From Companilactobacillus pabuli (GTDB lineage: Bacteria > Bacillota > Bacilli > Lactobacillales > Lactobacillaceae): 64,000 nt of DNA. The position numbers and the translations under genes are program-made. Shown piece by piece: positions 1 through 13,269 of the stretch; position 1 is the stretch's first letter, and every line of letters begins with the position of its first letter. The stretch spans positions 1 through 64,000 of the forward strand of contig NZ_CP049366.1 in the NCBI RefSeq assembly GCF_014058425.1. The letters run 5' to 3'. Under the pieces are notes generated by a model. The model made no database searches. It was not told the DNA's origin and saw only the letters and a list, made by a program, of their open reading frames with translations.

Positions 1-434
1 ACGGTGTTATCTTTCATCGTGTGATTCCTGATTTCATGATTCAAGGAGGAGACCCAACTGGAACTGGTATGGGTGGCGAAAGCATCTATGGCGATAGTTT
101 TGAAGATGAATTCACTGATCAACTTTTCAATTTAGATGGTGCTTTATCAATGGCTAACGCTGGTCCTAATACTAATGGTAGTCAATTCTTCATTGTTTCT
201 AACCAAAATATGCCCAAACGCATGATCAAGGAAATGGCTTCAGCTGGTTATCCAGAAGAAATTATTGCTGCCTATAAGAATGGTGGAACTCCTTGGTTGG
301 ATCACCGTCACACTGTATTTGGTCAAGTTATCGATGGTATGGACGTCGTTCGTGATATTGCCCGTGCTAAACGTAACAACAATGACAAACCTAACGATGA
401 TATCGTAATGGAAAGTGTTGAAATCTCTGACTAA
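1..434 (+). CDS. Cyclophilin-type peptidyl-prolyl isomerase, 5' end missing
   Basis: The reading frame is open from base 3 of the window and ends with TAA at 432-434, so only about the last 144 residues are present; the true start lies upstream of the window. Two cyclophilin signatures are visible: [19 protein letters not shown] near the left edge, which carries the catalytic Arg and Gln region, and [16 protein letters not shown], which lines the active site. The family catalyses cis-trans isomerisation of X-Pro bonds during protein folding. No signal peptide can be judged because the N-terminus is missing. The stop codon overlaps by 4 bp the stop of the convergent LysR gene, with no terminator between them. 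Confidence 0.93.
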   Translation, partial: GVIFHRVIPDFMIQGGDPTGTGMGGESIYGDSFEDEFTDQLFNLDGALSMANAGPNTNGSQFFIVSNQNMPKRMIKEMASAGYPEEIIAAYKNGGTPWLDHRHTVFGQVIDGMDVVRDIARAKRNNNDKPNDDIVMESVEISD

Positions 435-1276
435 ACTGATTCAGCAATTTCTTGGTAGATGTTTTTGAAATAAGAATTTTTGAGAAAAACTAGATTGATG
501 GGATGTTCCACGTGAAATCCTGTTAAATCTAGTTTTTTTAATTGTTCGGATTTTAATTCATCTATTACTAAAGATTCATACATAAAACTAATGCCATCGT
601 TTTGTTTGAGGTATTCGATAATGGCAGAAGGACTAGCTATTTCGATAGTGTTTTTAAAATCATTAATATTGTAGTTTTGGGTTGCTAACCAGTTTTCAAA
701 GATTTCTCGACTACCAGAACCCTTTTCTCGTAGTAATAGTGGCTGGTTAAATAAGTCTTCGATTGAATCACACCGATATTTATTATGACCAACACCAATG
801 AAATGTTCTTTTTGCAATAGGAAGGCATCGAATTCTTTCTTATTGAAATTACCTTCGATTAAGCCGAAGTCGACTTTTCCATCACGAATATTTTGCAAGA
901 TATGTTGGGTATTGTTAATTTTTGTTGTGACAATATTAGTTCTAGTAGATAGTTGTTGAACAAACTTGGGTAGGATAGTGGAACTGAGAGATAAAGTACA
1001 ACCCATTTTCAGATGTTCTACGTTATTATGCAGACTGTCGATTACTTTAGTTCCTTCGAATTCAATTTGAGTAGCGAACTGTGCTAATTTTTGGCCAGCT
1101 GGGGTCAGGTGAATTTTGCCGTGATCTCTAATTACTAGGGCAAAGTCTAATTCTTCTTCCAATGAAGCAATTTGTTGGGATACTGCCGGTTGGGTGATGT
1201 AGAGCTTTTGAGCAGTTTTAGTGAATGACTGATATTTGGCCAAAGTGATGAGTGTTTGATAGCGTCTATCTAGCAT
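431..1276 (-). CDS. LysR-family transcriptional regulator
   Basis: 281 residues, normal for LysR regulators. The N-terminal winged helix-turn-helix is clear (residues about 1-60, with [20 protein letters not shown]), followed by a periplasmic-binding-protein-like effector domain. The ATG has a good ribosome binding site (TAAGGAG). It is divergent from a YeiH-type membrane protein, the same pairing as YeiE/YeiH or CysR-like regulators with their target in other bacteria, so it probably controls that neighbour and itself. An inverted repeat that fits the LysR box sits directly before its start. The effector is unknown. Confidence 0.9.
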   Translation of the reverse strand: MLDRRYQTLITLAKYQSFTKTAQKLYITQPAVSQQIASLEEELDFALVIRDHGKIHLTPAGQKLAQFATQIEFEGTKVIDSLHNNVEHLKMGCTLSLSSTILPKFVQQLSTRTNIVTTKINNTQHILQNIRDGKVDFGLIEGNFNKKEFDAFLLQKEHFIGVGHNKYRCDSIEDLFNQPLLLREKGSGSREIFENWLATQNYNINDFKNTIEIASPSAIIEYLKQNDGISFMYESLVIDELKSEQLKKLDLTGFHVEHPINLVFLKNSYFKNIYQEIAESV

Positions 1277-1289
1277 GATTGTTCTCCTT

Positions 1290-1304
1290 ATAAGTTGTAC
1301 TTAT
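1290..1304. promoter_or_regulatory. Candidate LysR operator (T-N11-A inverted repeat)
   Basis: ATAAGT-TGT-ACTTAT is a perfect 6-3-6 inverted repeat containing the T-N11-A core typical of LysR boxes. It abuts the ribosome binding site of the LysR gene and lies 72 bp before the YeiH-type start, so it could serve both autorepression and control of the divergent gene. A half-site ACTTAT recurs at 1330-1335. Confidence 0.55.
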
Positions 1305-1375
1305 GAACATCAAATAAATACTAATTTCTACTTATGATGATTCTATATTATCATCTTAATCACGGAGGAATTAGT

Positions 1376-2395
1376 ATGTATGCAAAATTTTTTGAAAGAA
1401 GTTTCCTATATGCATTTGGGATAACACTTCTTTGTTCAATCGTGGGAACTCTATTAGGTGGGTTGCCATATTTGACAATTATCGGTGCTTTAGTTATTTC
1501 CTTGATACTAGGGATGATGTTTCAAGTTAGTCAGCCACTAGTTCAGAAATCTAAAGTAGGTATTGGTTTCATTTCCAATAAATTTTTACGTTTAGGAATT
1601 ATTTTATTAGGATTCAAATTGAATTTGATTGACTTAGCTCATGCAGGAGTTAAAACTATTTTATTTGCGATGTTTATCGTCAGTGGAGTGATCTTTTTGA
1701 CTTATAACATTGCCCGGAAGTTTGGTGTCAGCAAAAGATTGGCAATTTTGACCGCTAGTGGAACAGGAATTTGTGGGGCAGCTGCAGTTATGGGGATCTC
1801 GCCACAAATCAAAGTTTCAAAGGAGGAAGAAGAAGCTAAGCACAATGATGAAGTATTAGCTGTGGCAATTGTCGCAATTTTAGGAACGGTCTTTACTTTG
1901 ATTGAAATTGCTATTAAACCACTATTACATATGTCACCAACACAGTTTGGCGTAATGGCTGGTGGATCACTTCATGAAATTGCCCATGCGATTGCTACAG
2001 GTGGTGCAGGTGGTTCAGTCAGTTTGAGTGCAGCAATCATTACTAAGCTATCACGAGTTTTTTTATTAGCACCTGCTGCTTTGGTTATTGGTATTTGGTA
2101 TCAAAGACAAGAACCCGTGGTAGAAGGTAGTAAAGGTAAGTTACCGATTCCTTGGTTCATGGCTGGCTTCTTATTAGCTAGTGTGATTGGAACCTTTATT
2201 CCTATGCCAACTGGTATTTTAAATGCTCTAGTTAAGTTAGCTTATATTGTATTAGGGATGGCTATGGCAGCTTTAGGGATGAGCGTAAACTTCAAGGCCT
2301 TTATCAGTAGTGGAAAGAATGCTGTATTGGCAGCACTATCATCATCAGTAATTTTATTGATCTTCGCTATTGTTGTAAGTAAGAGTTTCTTTTAA
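1376..2395 (+). CDS. YeiH/UPF0324 family membrane protein (putative sulfate exporter family)
   Basis: 339 residues from the ATG at 1376, which has a strong ribosome binding site (GGAGGAA at 1364-1370). An in-frame ATG at 1334 has none and is rejected. The protein is mostly hydrophobic helices. It carries the conserved family stretches LGFKLNL, TGICGAAA and GGSLHEIAHA. UPF0324/YeiH (PSE) proteins are multi-pass inner-membrane proteins annotated as putative anion or sulfate exporters, but function is poorly established. The divergent LysR gene is the likely regulator. Confidence 0.85.
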   Translation: MYAKFFERSFLYAFGITLLCSIVGTLLGGLPYLTIIGALVISLILGMMFQVSQPLVQKSKVGIGFISNKFLRLGIILLGFKLNLIDLAHAGVKTILFAMFIVSGVIFLTYNIARKFGVSKRLAILTASGTGICGAAAVMGISPQIKVSKEEEEAKHNDEVLAVAIVAILGTVFTLIEIAIKPLLHMSPTQFGVMAGGSLHEIAHAIATGGAGGSVSLSAAIITKLSRVFLLAPAALVIGIWYQRQEPVVEGSKGKLPIPWFMAGFLLASVIGTFIPMPTGILNALVKLAYIVLGMAMAALGMSVNFKAFISSGKNAVLAALSSSVILLIFAIVVSKSFF

Positions 2396-2402
2396 TTAAA
2401 AA

Positions 2403-2438
2403 ACGGTCGCTGGTATATAAACTGGTGGCCGTCTTTTT
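2403..2438 (+). terminator. Intrinsic terminator after the YeiH-type gene
   Basis: ACGGTCGC pairs (with G-U pairs) to GTGGCCGT across a short loop and is followed by TCTTTTT. The 160 bp between it and the first rRNA promoter is AT-rich and shows no gene. Confidence 0.7.
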
Positions 2439-2598
2439 GTATAAAAGGGGTTTCATTTGTCTGAAATCGTGATATAGTATTAGTCAATAAAGTCATGTTG
2501 TAGTTTTTTAAAAAGTTTTTTTATTTGGTAATTAATAGGAAGAAACTATTCAATTAGTCAATTTTGCAAAAGAAATTGAAAAAAATAATAAAAAGTAC

Positions 2599-2627
2599 TT
2601 GCAACGACTTATTATTAACGGTAATAT
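2599..2627 (+). promoter_or_regulatory. rRNA operon promoter P1
   Basis: TTGCAA, a 17-bp spacer, then TAATAT. It is the most upstream of three sigma-A promoters before the 16S gene. Confidence 0.7.
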
Positions 2628-2717
2628 ATTACCTGTTGTCACGACAGATGCAACGGCGTCAACGGATTCAAGCCTTACAGCTTATCCAAGACGTCAAAAA
2701 TTATTTTAAAAAAGTGC

Positions 2718-2746
2718 TTGACTTGCTCTTGCATCTTCGATAAGAT
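2718..2746 (+). promoter_or_regulatory. rRNA operon promoter P2
   Basis: TTGACT, a 17-bp spacer, then TAAGAT. The surroundings (AAAATTATTTTAAAAA before, ATAATTAAGT after) are repeated around P3, so P2 and P3 look like a tandem duplication about 109 bp apart. Confidence 0.75.
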
Positions 2747-2826
2747 AATTAAGTTGTCTGTTAGACATCACCTAACAAATTATCATTTGCTTGATGATTT
2801 GTTAGAAAAATTATTTTAAAAAGTTC

Positions 2827-2855
2827 TTGACATTAACTTGTAAGCTTGATAAAAT
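2827..2855 (+). promoter_or_regulatory. rRNA operon promoter P3
   Basis: Consensus TTGACA, a 17-bp spacer, then TAAAAT. It is the promoter nearest the 16S gene and the strongest match of the three. Confidence 0.8.
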
Positions 2856-2892
2856 AATTAAGTCGCTGATGAGCGTAAGCGCTTAATCAGCT

Positions 2893-2925
2893 GGTAGACC
2901 TTTGAAAACTGAACAAAGTTTTAAC
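2893..2925 (+). other. 5' strand of the 16S processing stem
   Basis: This 33-nt leader segment pairs almost perfectly with 4617-4649 downstream of the 16S gene; the core AACAAAGTTTTAAC finds its exact complement there. Such stems are RNase III substrates for release of pre-16S. The segment also contains CTTTGAAAACTGAAC, resembling the antitermination leader of lactobacillus rRNA operons. Confidence 0.85.
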
Positions 2926-3011
2926 ACTAAATTGTGTAGGCCAACATTTATTTGTTGGATTTACAACGAAGTCAATTCGCTAGTATAATTTTTTATGAGT
3001 CACAAACTTTT

Positions 3012-4590
<1,579 letters not shown>

Positions 4591-4660
4591 GCTTAGCATC
4601 AACGGAAATACACAACGTTAAAACTTTGTTTAGTTTTGAGAGGCCTACCGGGCGCATTTC

Positions 4661-4735
<75 letters not shown>

Positions 4736-4760
4736 TTCTCAGAAAATTTAATAGTAACAT

Positions 4761-4833
4761 GGGGGTTTAGCTCAGCTGGGAGAGCACCTGCTTTGCAAGC
4801 AGGAGGTCATCGGTTCGATCCCGTTAACCTCCA
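4761..4833 (+). tRNA. tRNA-Ala (TGC anticodon)
   Basis: 73 nt. Acceptor GGGGGTT pairs with AACCTCC, including one G-U pair; anticodon stem CCTGC/GCAGG with loop TTTGCAA gives TGC. CCA is not encoded. It follows tRNA-Ile in the spacer. Confidence 0.97.
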
Positions 4834-4850
4834 TTGACAGAGATGTCAAA

Positions 4851-4877
4851 CTCGTACCTTGAAAACTGGATATTAAG
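4851..4877 (+). other. 5' strand of the 23S processing stem
   Basis: This 27-nt segment is complementary, with two exceptions, to 7904-7930 between the 23S and 5S genes. The two enclose the 23S gene and would form the RNase III processing stem. Confidence 0.85.
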
Positions 4878-4945
4878 AATTAATGATTTAAAAGAAACAC
4901 CGAAAACTGCGCGATAAAAATGGATGTATTTCCATATTTTGTCAA

Positions 4946-7863
<2,918 letters not shown>

Positions 7864-7938
7864 GTAAGAGTTTACAGCAGTTCGAAGTGTTTTGAATCAT
7901 TGACTTAATATCTAGTTTTGAAGGTACGAGGCAAAATA

Positions 7939-8056
7939 GTGTGGTGGCGATAGTGAGAAGGATACACCTGTTCCCATGCCGAACACAGAAGTTAAGCTTC
8001 TCCGCGCCGAAAGTAGTTGGTGGGAAACTACCCGCGAGGATAGGGAGCTGCCACGC
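7939..8056 (+). rRNA. rrf: 5S ribosomal RNA
   Basis: 118 nt, with the conserved CCCATGCCGAACACAGAAG and terminal helix GTGTGGTGGC/GCTGCCACGC. It is the last gene of the operon. Confidence 0.95.
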
Positions 8057-8061
8057 AACGT

Positions 8062-8095
8062 AAGGAATCAACTAATGTTGATTCCTTTTTTTGTG
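8062..8095 (+). terminator. rRNA operon terminator
   Basis: Perfect 11-bp stem AAGGAATCAAC / GTTGATTCCTT with a TAAT loop and a T-run. Confidence 0.95.
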
Positions 8096-8167
8096 TCTTC
8101 AAGTAAATTGATAGGAAAAAGTTTATAATATAAAATTATTAGAAACTTGAAATGAGAAGGTACAAAG

Positions 8168-8710
8168 ATGACAAGATTTAGACAAGCTACTATTAATGAT
8201 GCTAAAGAATTAGTAGCGATTTATGCACCATATATTACTAATACCACAATTACTTTCGAAACTGAGATTCCAACTGAAAAAGATTTCCAACAACGTATCG
8301 AAGATATTACAGCTAAGTTTCCTTATTTAGTGGCCGTAGATGATAATGATAAGATTTTAGGTTACGCTTATGCCCATTTGTATGGCACACGTGCTGCTTA
8401 TGCATGGACTGTTGAAGCTAGTATTTATGTTGATCACAACTATAAGGGCCATGGTTTAGGAAGAGAACTTTATCAACGATTAGAAACTATTTTAAAGAAA
8501 CAGGGCGTTGTTAATTTATTGGCAGCAGTAACTGAAGAAAATAGTGGTAGCGTGAAATTCCATGAAAAAATGGGCTATAAAAAAGTAGGAACCTTTCAAA
8601 AAGCTGGTTTCAAATTTGGGCGTTGGCTAGATGTGATTTGGTTACAAAAGGAAATCAATCCTAAATTACTGGAAATGAAACCAATTATTCCTTTTTATAA
8701 ATTAAGTTAA
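8168..8710 (+). CDS. GNAT-family N-acetyltransferase (phosphinothricin/Pat-like)
   Basis: 180 residues with a GNAT fold across nearly the whole length. Near the N-terminus IYAPYITNTTITFE matches the Pat/Bar and MddA subgroup, which acetylates small amines such as phosphinothricin or methionine derivatives. The acetyl-CoA loop is seen as YKGHGLGRELYQRL, and the C-terminal N-x-GSVKFHEKMGY block is typical. It stands alone after the rRNA operon, with GAGAAGG as ribosome binding site. The real substrate cannot be read from sequence. Confidence 0.85.
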   Translation: MTRFRQATINDAKELVAIYAPYITNTTITFETEIPTEKDFQQRIEDITAKFPYLVAVDDNDKILGYAYAHLYGTRAAYAWTVEASIYVDHNYKGHGLGRELYQRLETILKKQGVVNLLAAVTEENSGSVKFHEKMGYKKVGTFQKAGFKFGRWLDVIWLQKEINPKLLEMKPIIPFYKLS

Positions 8711-8775
8711 AATGTTTGACCTAAAGTTTACTCGAGGTAATATACTATAATTTATAAACATGGAAGGAGCATTCT

Positions 8776-9621
8776 ATGACTAAATTAACAGATACTTTTG
8801 ATATTTATAATGGTGTAAAAATTCCTAAGGTAGCATTTGGTACTTGGCAAATTCCAGCAAGTGAGGCTAGACAAGCGGTTGAAGATGCTATCAAAACAGG
8901 ATATAGACATATCGATACAGCCCTAGCTTACCAAAATGAAAAAGAGGTCGGACAAGCTGTTAGAGAATCTGGTGTTAAACGTGAGGATATATTCGTAACT
9001 TCAAAATTACCAGGTGGAACCAAGACTTATGAGGGTGCTTTGGCTGACTTTGAAACTACAATGAAGAATTTGGACTTAGATTATTTGGATCTTTATTTGG
9101 TTCACGCTCCATGGCCATGGGACGAGATTGGTTCTAATTATGATAAGGAAAATACTGAAGTATGGCGTGCTATGGAAGAAATTTATAATTCTGGACGTGT
9201 CAAAGCAATCGGTGTTTCCAACTTCAATGTACATGATTTAGAGAATGTTTTGAAGACGGCTACGATTAAACCAATGGTCGATCAAATTCAATATTATATT
9301 GGCTTTACTGAACCTAAGATTACTGAATTTGCTAAAGATAACGATATCTTAGTCGAAGCTTATTCACCTTTGGCAACCGGTGGTTTGATCAACAATCCAG
9401 ATGTTAAGAAAATTGCTGATAAATATAATGTTAGTGTTCCTCAATTGGCGATTGAGTTCGTTATTCAAAATGGCGTTTTGCCTTTACCTAAGGCAGTTCA
9501 CAAGGAACATATCGTTGCGAATACGAAATTAGATTTCACTATCAGCGATGAAGATATGAAGACATTAAATGAATTTCCAGATACAGCTCCATCACATTTC
9601 CACAATCCTACTCAAGGATAG
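8776..9621 (+). CDS. Aldo/keto reductase (2,5-diketogluconate reductase type)
   Basis: 281 residues, a complete (alpha/beta)8 aldo/keto reductase. The catalytic tetrad is visible as Asp and Tyr in GYRHIDTALAYQNE, Lys in TSKLPG and His in LYLVHAPWPW; the NADPH-binding C-terminal half contains GVLPLPKAVHKEHI. The family reduces small aldehydes and ketones using NAD(P)H in the cytosol. Single gene with strong ribosome binding site GGAAGGAG and its own terminator. Confidence 0.92.
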   Translation: MTKLTDTFDIYNGVKIPKVAFGTWQIPASEARQAVEDAIKTGYRHIDTALAYQNEKEVGQAVRESGVKREDIFVTSKLPGGTKTYEGALADFETTMKNLDLDYLDLYLVHAPWPWDEIGSNYDKENTEVWRAMEEIYNSGRVKAIGVSNFNVHDLENVLKTATIKPMVDQIQYYIGFTEPKITEFAKDNDILVEAYSPLATGGLINNPDVKKIADKYNVSVPQLAIEFVIQNGVLPLPKAVHKEHIVANTKLDFTISDEDMKTLNEFPDTAPSHFHNPTQG

Positions 9622-9622
9622 T

Positions 9623-9661
9623 AAAAAGGTATTTGACTATAACAGGTCAAATACCTTTTTT
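9623..9661. terminator. Bidirectional terminator
   Basis: AAAAAGGTATTTGAC pairs with GTCAAATACCTTTTT. T-runs on both strands serve the aldo/keto reductase and the convergent mntH. Confidence 0.95.
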
Positions 9662-9662
9662 A

Positions 9663-10976
9663 TTATAAAATTGAAAAAATTAATCTTAAATTCAAAATAG
9701 TGATAATACCAGCTAAAAGCAAGCCAACAATAGTCGTTAATTTATTATTAGTATGTTCTTTCATCAATTTGGAATTTGACGTTAACAAGATCATTGGAAA
9801 GAGCGTAAATGGCAAGGCTATACTTAATGCGATTTGAGCGTAGACGATTAGATTTTCGAAATCTTGCTCATTAAAGTTAACTAAAAAGCCAATGATCAAA
9901 ATAGGAATTAAAGTAACAAATCTAGTCAATAAACGGCGTTGCCAGAGTGGTAAGCGTATATTTAAGAATCCTTCCATCACGATTTGTCCTGATAAAGTAC
10001 TAGTAATAGAAGAAATCAGCCCTGTAATTAAAAGAGCAAAGGCAAAAAGCCAACTCATAACGGGACTGGCTAATTTACCTACGATAGCAGCATTTTTTAG
10101 ACCATTAAAAACATCCTGTAAACTAGCTAGTTGATTATTAGTATGGAAGAATAATGTTCCACCTAAAATCAATAATAAAGCATTGATAATAAAGGCTGCT
10201 ACCAAGTGGACGTTTGAATCCCAGTTAGCAAAACGTAAAGCTTCTTTAACTTGAAGCGGATCTTTGTAATCGTAACGGCGACTTTGAGCTAAAGAAGAAT
10301 GTAAGTAAAGATTGTGAGGCATGATGGTAGCTCCCATGATACCCAAGCTCAAAACCAATTTTTCATGATTATGGATAATGTCACTAGTAGGAACAACACC
10401 TTGAAATATTTTTCCAAAGGCGGGATTAGCTCGAAAGACTTCGATTCCAAAGATAATTCCGACCGTCAAAATGGCTACTAAGACGATAAACTCGATTCTG
10501 CGGATACCAAAACGTAAAAACAATAGAACTATCAAGACATCCAAAATAGTTAAGAGAATGCCAAATATTAAAGGTAAACCAAACAATAGTTTTAAGGCAA
10601 TTGCAGTTCCGATAACTCCAGTTAAATCAGTTGCCATCATTGCTATTTCGTTGAGAATCCATAAACAATAACGAATTGGTTTAGGAACTTTTTGAGCAAT
10701 GGCTTGTGCTAAATCTTGTCTAGCCACAACACCGAGTTTAATAGCTAATGACTGCATGAACATAGCAATAATTATAGAAATAAGTAAAACTGATAATAAT
10801 TGATACTTGAATTGACTACCACTGGAAAGAGAAGTTAGCCAATTCCCGGGATCCATGTATCCAACGGCAACCAAAGCTCCTGGGCCACTATAAGCTAGAA
10901 ATTTTTGTAAGAATGAAGTCTCATAAACACTAGGTACTTTGACACTTTGATTTATTTCATCCAGACTTTTTTTCAT
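9663..10976 (-). CDS. mntH: Nramp-family Mn2+/divalent metal transporter
   Basis: 437 residues from the ATG at 10976. A longer frame with TTG at 11024 is rejected, because the ATG overlaps the hemH stop in an ATGA arrangement. The Nramp metal-binding signatures are present: DPGN in the first membrane helix (residues 42-45) and MPH in the sixth (219-221). About eleven membrane helices follow the family pattern. It imports Mn2+ (and Fe2+) with protons at the cell membrane; lactobacilli depend heavily on Mn. It is the second gene of a hemH-mntH operon. No Mn riboswitch is seen upstream. Confidence 0.93.
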   Translation of the reverse strand: MKKSLDEINQSVKVPSVYETSFLQKFLAYSGPGALVAVGYMDPGNWLTSLSSGSQFKYQLLSVLLISIIIAMFMQSLAIKLGVVARQDLAQAIAQKVPKPIRYCLWILNEIAMMATDLTGVIGTAIALKLLFGLPLIFGILLTILDVLIVLLFLRFGIRRIEFIVLVAILTVGIIFGIEVFRANPAFGKIFQGVVPTSDIIHNHEKLVLSLGIMGATIMPHNLYLHSSLAQSRRYDYKDPLQVKEALRFANWDSNVHLVAAFIINALLLILGGTLFFHTNNQLASLQDVFNGLKNAAIVGKLASPVMSWLFAFALLITGLISSITSTLSGQIVMEGFLNIRLPLWQRRLLTRFVTLIPILIIGFLVNFNEQDFENLIVYAQIALSIALPFTLFPMILLTSNSKLMKEHTNNKLTTIVGLLLAGIITILNLRLIFSIL

Positions 10977-11917
10977 AAATTTTGAACCAGATTTCTTTGT
11001 GCTAAATCGGCTAAAAATTGGCAAAAATCAGGATCGTCGTTCATTGGTGAGACTAATTGAAATTTATTTCCACCACTAGCTTTAAAAGTTTGATAGTTTT
11101 GTACGTAATCTTCTTCGATAGTCTCTAAACAATCAGCGACAAAGGAAGGGGTGACAATTAAGATATTTCTTTTTCCTAATTCAACGGCCTGCATCAAAGC
11201 ATTTTTTAAGTAAGGTTTTAACCAAGGCATGGGACCAAATTTAGATTGATAGACCGTTTTGATTTGATTTTGAGGAATATTTAGTAGCTTTGAAACAGCT
11301 TCAGTTGTGGCAAGACATTCTTTTTGATAAGGATCGCCATGTTTTACCATCGCCGTAGGAATACTGTGATAGCTGAAGAATAATTCATCATAAGAATCAT
11401 TATCCCAAGCCTGTTGAATTTTTTTAGCTAGAATTTCTTGGTATGTACTTTCCTGATAAAAGCGGTCAATGATCGTTAAATTGACATTAGCAGTTTTGGC
11501 CTGATCAATAATTGATTTGGTGCTGCTTTGCGTATATTGGGGAAAGAGTGGCAACAAAATTATATTTGAACAACCGTCTTGCTGCATTTTTTGCAAAGTT
11601 TGTTTAATATCCGGTTGGCCGTAGGTCATTGCCATTTGGACGTTCCATTGTGGCAAACATTGTTGAACACCGTCAGTAATCAATTTAGTATTTACGATTA
11701 ATGGTGATCCATTTTCTAACCAAGAATCTTGATAAAATGTTGCCGAACGCCAAGATCTTAATGGTAAGATAATACCTCGCAAAATGGGTTGCCATAAGGC
11801 TCTAGGCATTTCAATAACATTTTGATCACTGAGAAATTCTTGAAGATATTTTTTGACATCACTAGTTTGAGGAGAAGCTGGTGACCCTAAATTTACTAAA
11901 AGTAATCCTTGAGACAT
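10973..11917 (-). CDS. hemH: Ferrochelatase (HemH/CpfC type)
   Basis: 314 residues, usual length for the Gram-positive soluble enzyme. The catalytic His lies in FFSYHSIPTAM (His184) and the conserved acidic residue in FVADCLETIEED (Glu265), matching His183 and Glu264 of the Bacillus enzyme. It inserts Fe2+ into a porphyrin. No other haem-biosynthesis gene is in the window, and lactobacilli generally lack the pathway, so an exogenous porphyrin or another metallation role is likely. The start has ribosome binding site GGAGGG and the gene is translationally coupled to mntH. Confidence 0.93.
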   Translation of the reverse strand: MSQGLLLVNLGSPASPQTSDVKKYLQEFLSDQNVIEMPRALWQPILRGIILPLRSWRSATFYQDSWLENGSPLIVNTKLITDGVQQCLPQWNVQMAMTYGQPDIKQTLQKMQQDGCSNIILLPLFPQYTQSSTKSIIDQAKTANVNLTIIDRFYQESTYQEILAKKIQQAWDNDSYDELFFSYHSIPTAMVKHGDPYQKECLATTEAVSKLLNIPQNQIKTVYQSKFGPMPWLKPYLKNALMQAVELGKRNILIVTPSFVADCLETIEEDYVQNYQTFKASGGNKFQLVSPMNDDPDFCQFLADLAQRNLVQNL

Positions 11918-12058
11918 AATTTCCCTCCTAGTATTTTTGAATTAATAATATCACATCATAAAAAAATCTATAGAAAATGTTAGACAGTTCACAAGGTAAC
12001 ATGCTAGTATCATATTATACTAATAATAACGATAAGAATTTAGTGAGAAGGTGTAGCT

Positions 12059-13114
12059 ATGAAATTATCAAAGAATTTAATGAAATTACTCTCATCTGAT
12101 ATTGAGCCCAAAATCAGTATTATTATGCCAATCTATCAACAAACTCAACAGGTAGAAGTGAATTTGATTACATACAAAAACCTCTTGAAAGAAGTAAAAA
12201 AAGAATTAGGTCAATATCCACGTCGGGAGTGGATTAAAGCTGTTGAACAATTGGAATCATTGCTCCTTGATCGAAAATTATGGAATGAGACTAAGACTGC
12301 CTTACTGATTTTTGCCAATAATGAAGCGATAGAAATTTGTGAAGTGGAACATCAAGTAGCAGCTAAGTCACATGTTGGAAGTACTTTCTTGGTTCAAGAC
12401 TTATTACTACCTGAGGAACAGATTCATCGAGCTAATTTTTTGATTGATTTAAGTCGCGACCGAATCCGAATTTATGATGTTAGTAGTTTAAAAAGAGTTA
12501 AGTTAGAGGGGTTACATACTCATTTTTCCAATTATTATGATGATTTTGACGTGAAATCTAAAATTAATTTCCGTTCTGTTGGCAAAGCGACTTTTTATCA
12601 TGGTCACAATGCAAAATCTGAACAACAGGAAAAAGAACAGTCAATTTACTACCGTTATTTAGATCGAAAACTGAAAAATCTTCATTTGAAATATGGCTAC
12701 GAATTTTTAATAACAGGTTTGCCGACGGCTTTGGATAATTTCTTGAAGTTATATGCTCATCGAAAATATGTGAGTGGAATTATTCATGATTCAATGGCTA
12801 ATTTATCCCATTCAGAATTAAAAGAAAGAATATCTAAATATTATGCTTTTGAAAGAATAGCCAGAATTGAATCGGTCAAGCAAAAAATTATCGCAGCTCA
12901 TAAAGGGAATCAATTGTTGAATGATTTGAAAATTATTGAATTTGCTCTTAATAATCGTGATGTTCAGACGTTAATTTCATTTAATGATGGTAAATCATAC
13001 TCAATTGCTCACAATAAATTACTGATAAAATCTTTATTAAATAAGATTAATTGTCGAGTTATTTATACATCAAATTTTAATCGTTATTCTAGTATGAATG
13101 CCATTTTGTATTAA
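12059..13114 (+). CDS. baeRF-like protein (archaeo-eukaryotic release factor fold), uncharacterised
   Basis: 351 residues, no signal peptide or membrane segment. The N-terminal KISIIMPIYQQTQQVEVNLITYKNLLKE resembles the start of bacterial baeRF proteins (ISIYxPT...R.KNLLKE), and the middle (SIYYRYLDRKLKNL, then a GLPTALDNFLKLYAH segment) follows the same order as that family. These are relatives of eRF1/Pelota domains with a suspected ribosome-linked role; the function of this subgroup is not established. Single gene with ribosome binding site GAAGGTG, divergent from hemH. Assignment rests on pattern only. Confidence 0.55.
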   Translation: MKLSKNLMKLLSSDIEPKISIIMPIYQQTQQVEVNLITYKNLLKEVKKELGQYPRREWIKAVEQLESLLLDRKLWNETKTALLIFANNEAIEICEVEHQVAAKSHVGSTFLVQDLLLPEEQIHRANFLIDLSRDRIRIYDVSSLKRVKLEGLHTHFSNYYDDFDVKSKINFRSVGKATFYHGHNAKSEQQEKEQSIYYRYLDRKLKNLHLKYGYEFLITGLPTALDNFLKLYAHRKYVSGIIHDSMANLSHSELKERISKYYAFERIARIESVKQKIIAAHKGNQLLNDLKIIEFALNNRDVQTLISFNDGKSYSIAHNKLLIKSLLNKINCRVIYTSNFNRYSSMNAILY

Positions 13115-13269
13115 GTGGTAACTAAGAGAAGCTTGTTATTCTTTTTTATAAAGAGGATAATAAGCTTCTTTTTTTACGACATGTAAATTTGTTTTTCTTA
13201 ACAAACTTTTTAGGAAAGGGTTAAAATGAACTTGTAACGGAGAAGTAAAAAAATCGGAGGTAGAGTACT

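Noticed and set aside
10977-11024. Extended N-terminus for mntH from a TTG at 11024
   Set aside because: It lies inside hemH with no ribosome binding site; the ATG at 10976 forms the usual ATGA overlap with the hemH stop.
11918-12058. Mn riboswitch (yybP-ykoY) or MntR box before hemH-mntH
   Set aside because: No conserved riboswitch core and no clear MntR palindrome found in the 140 bp between the divergent genes.
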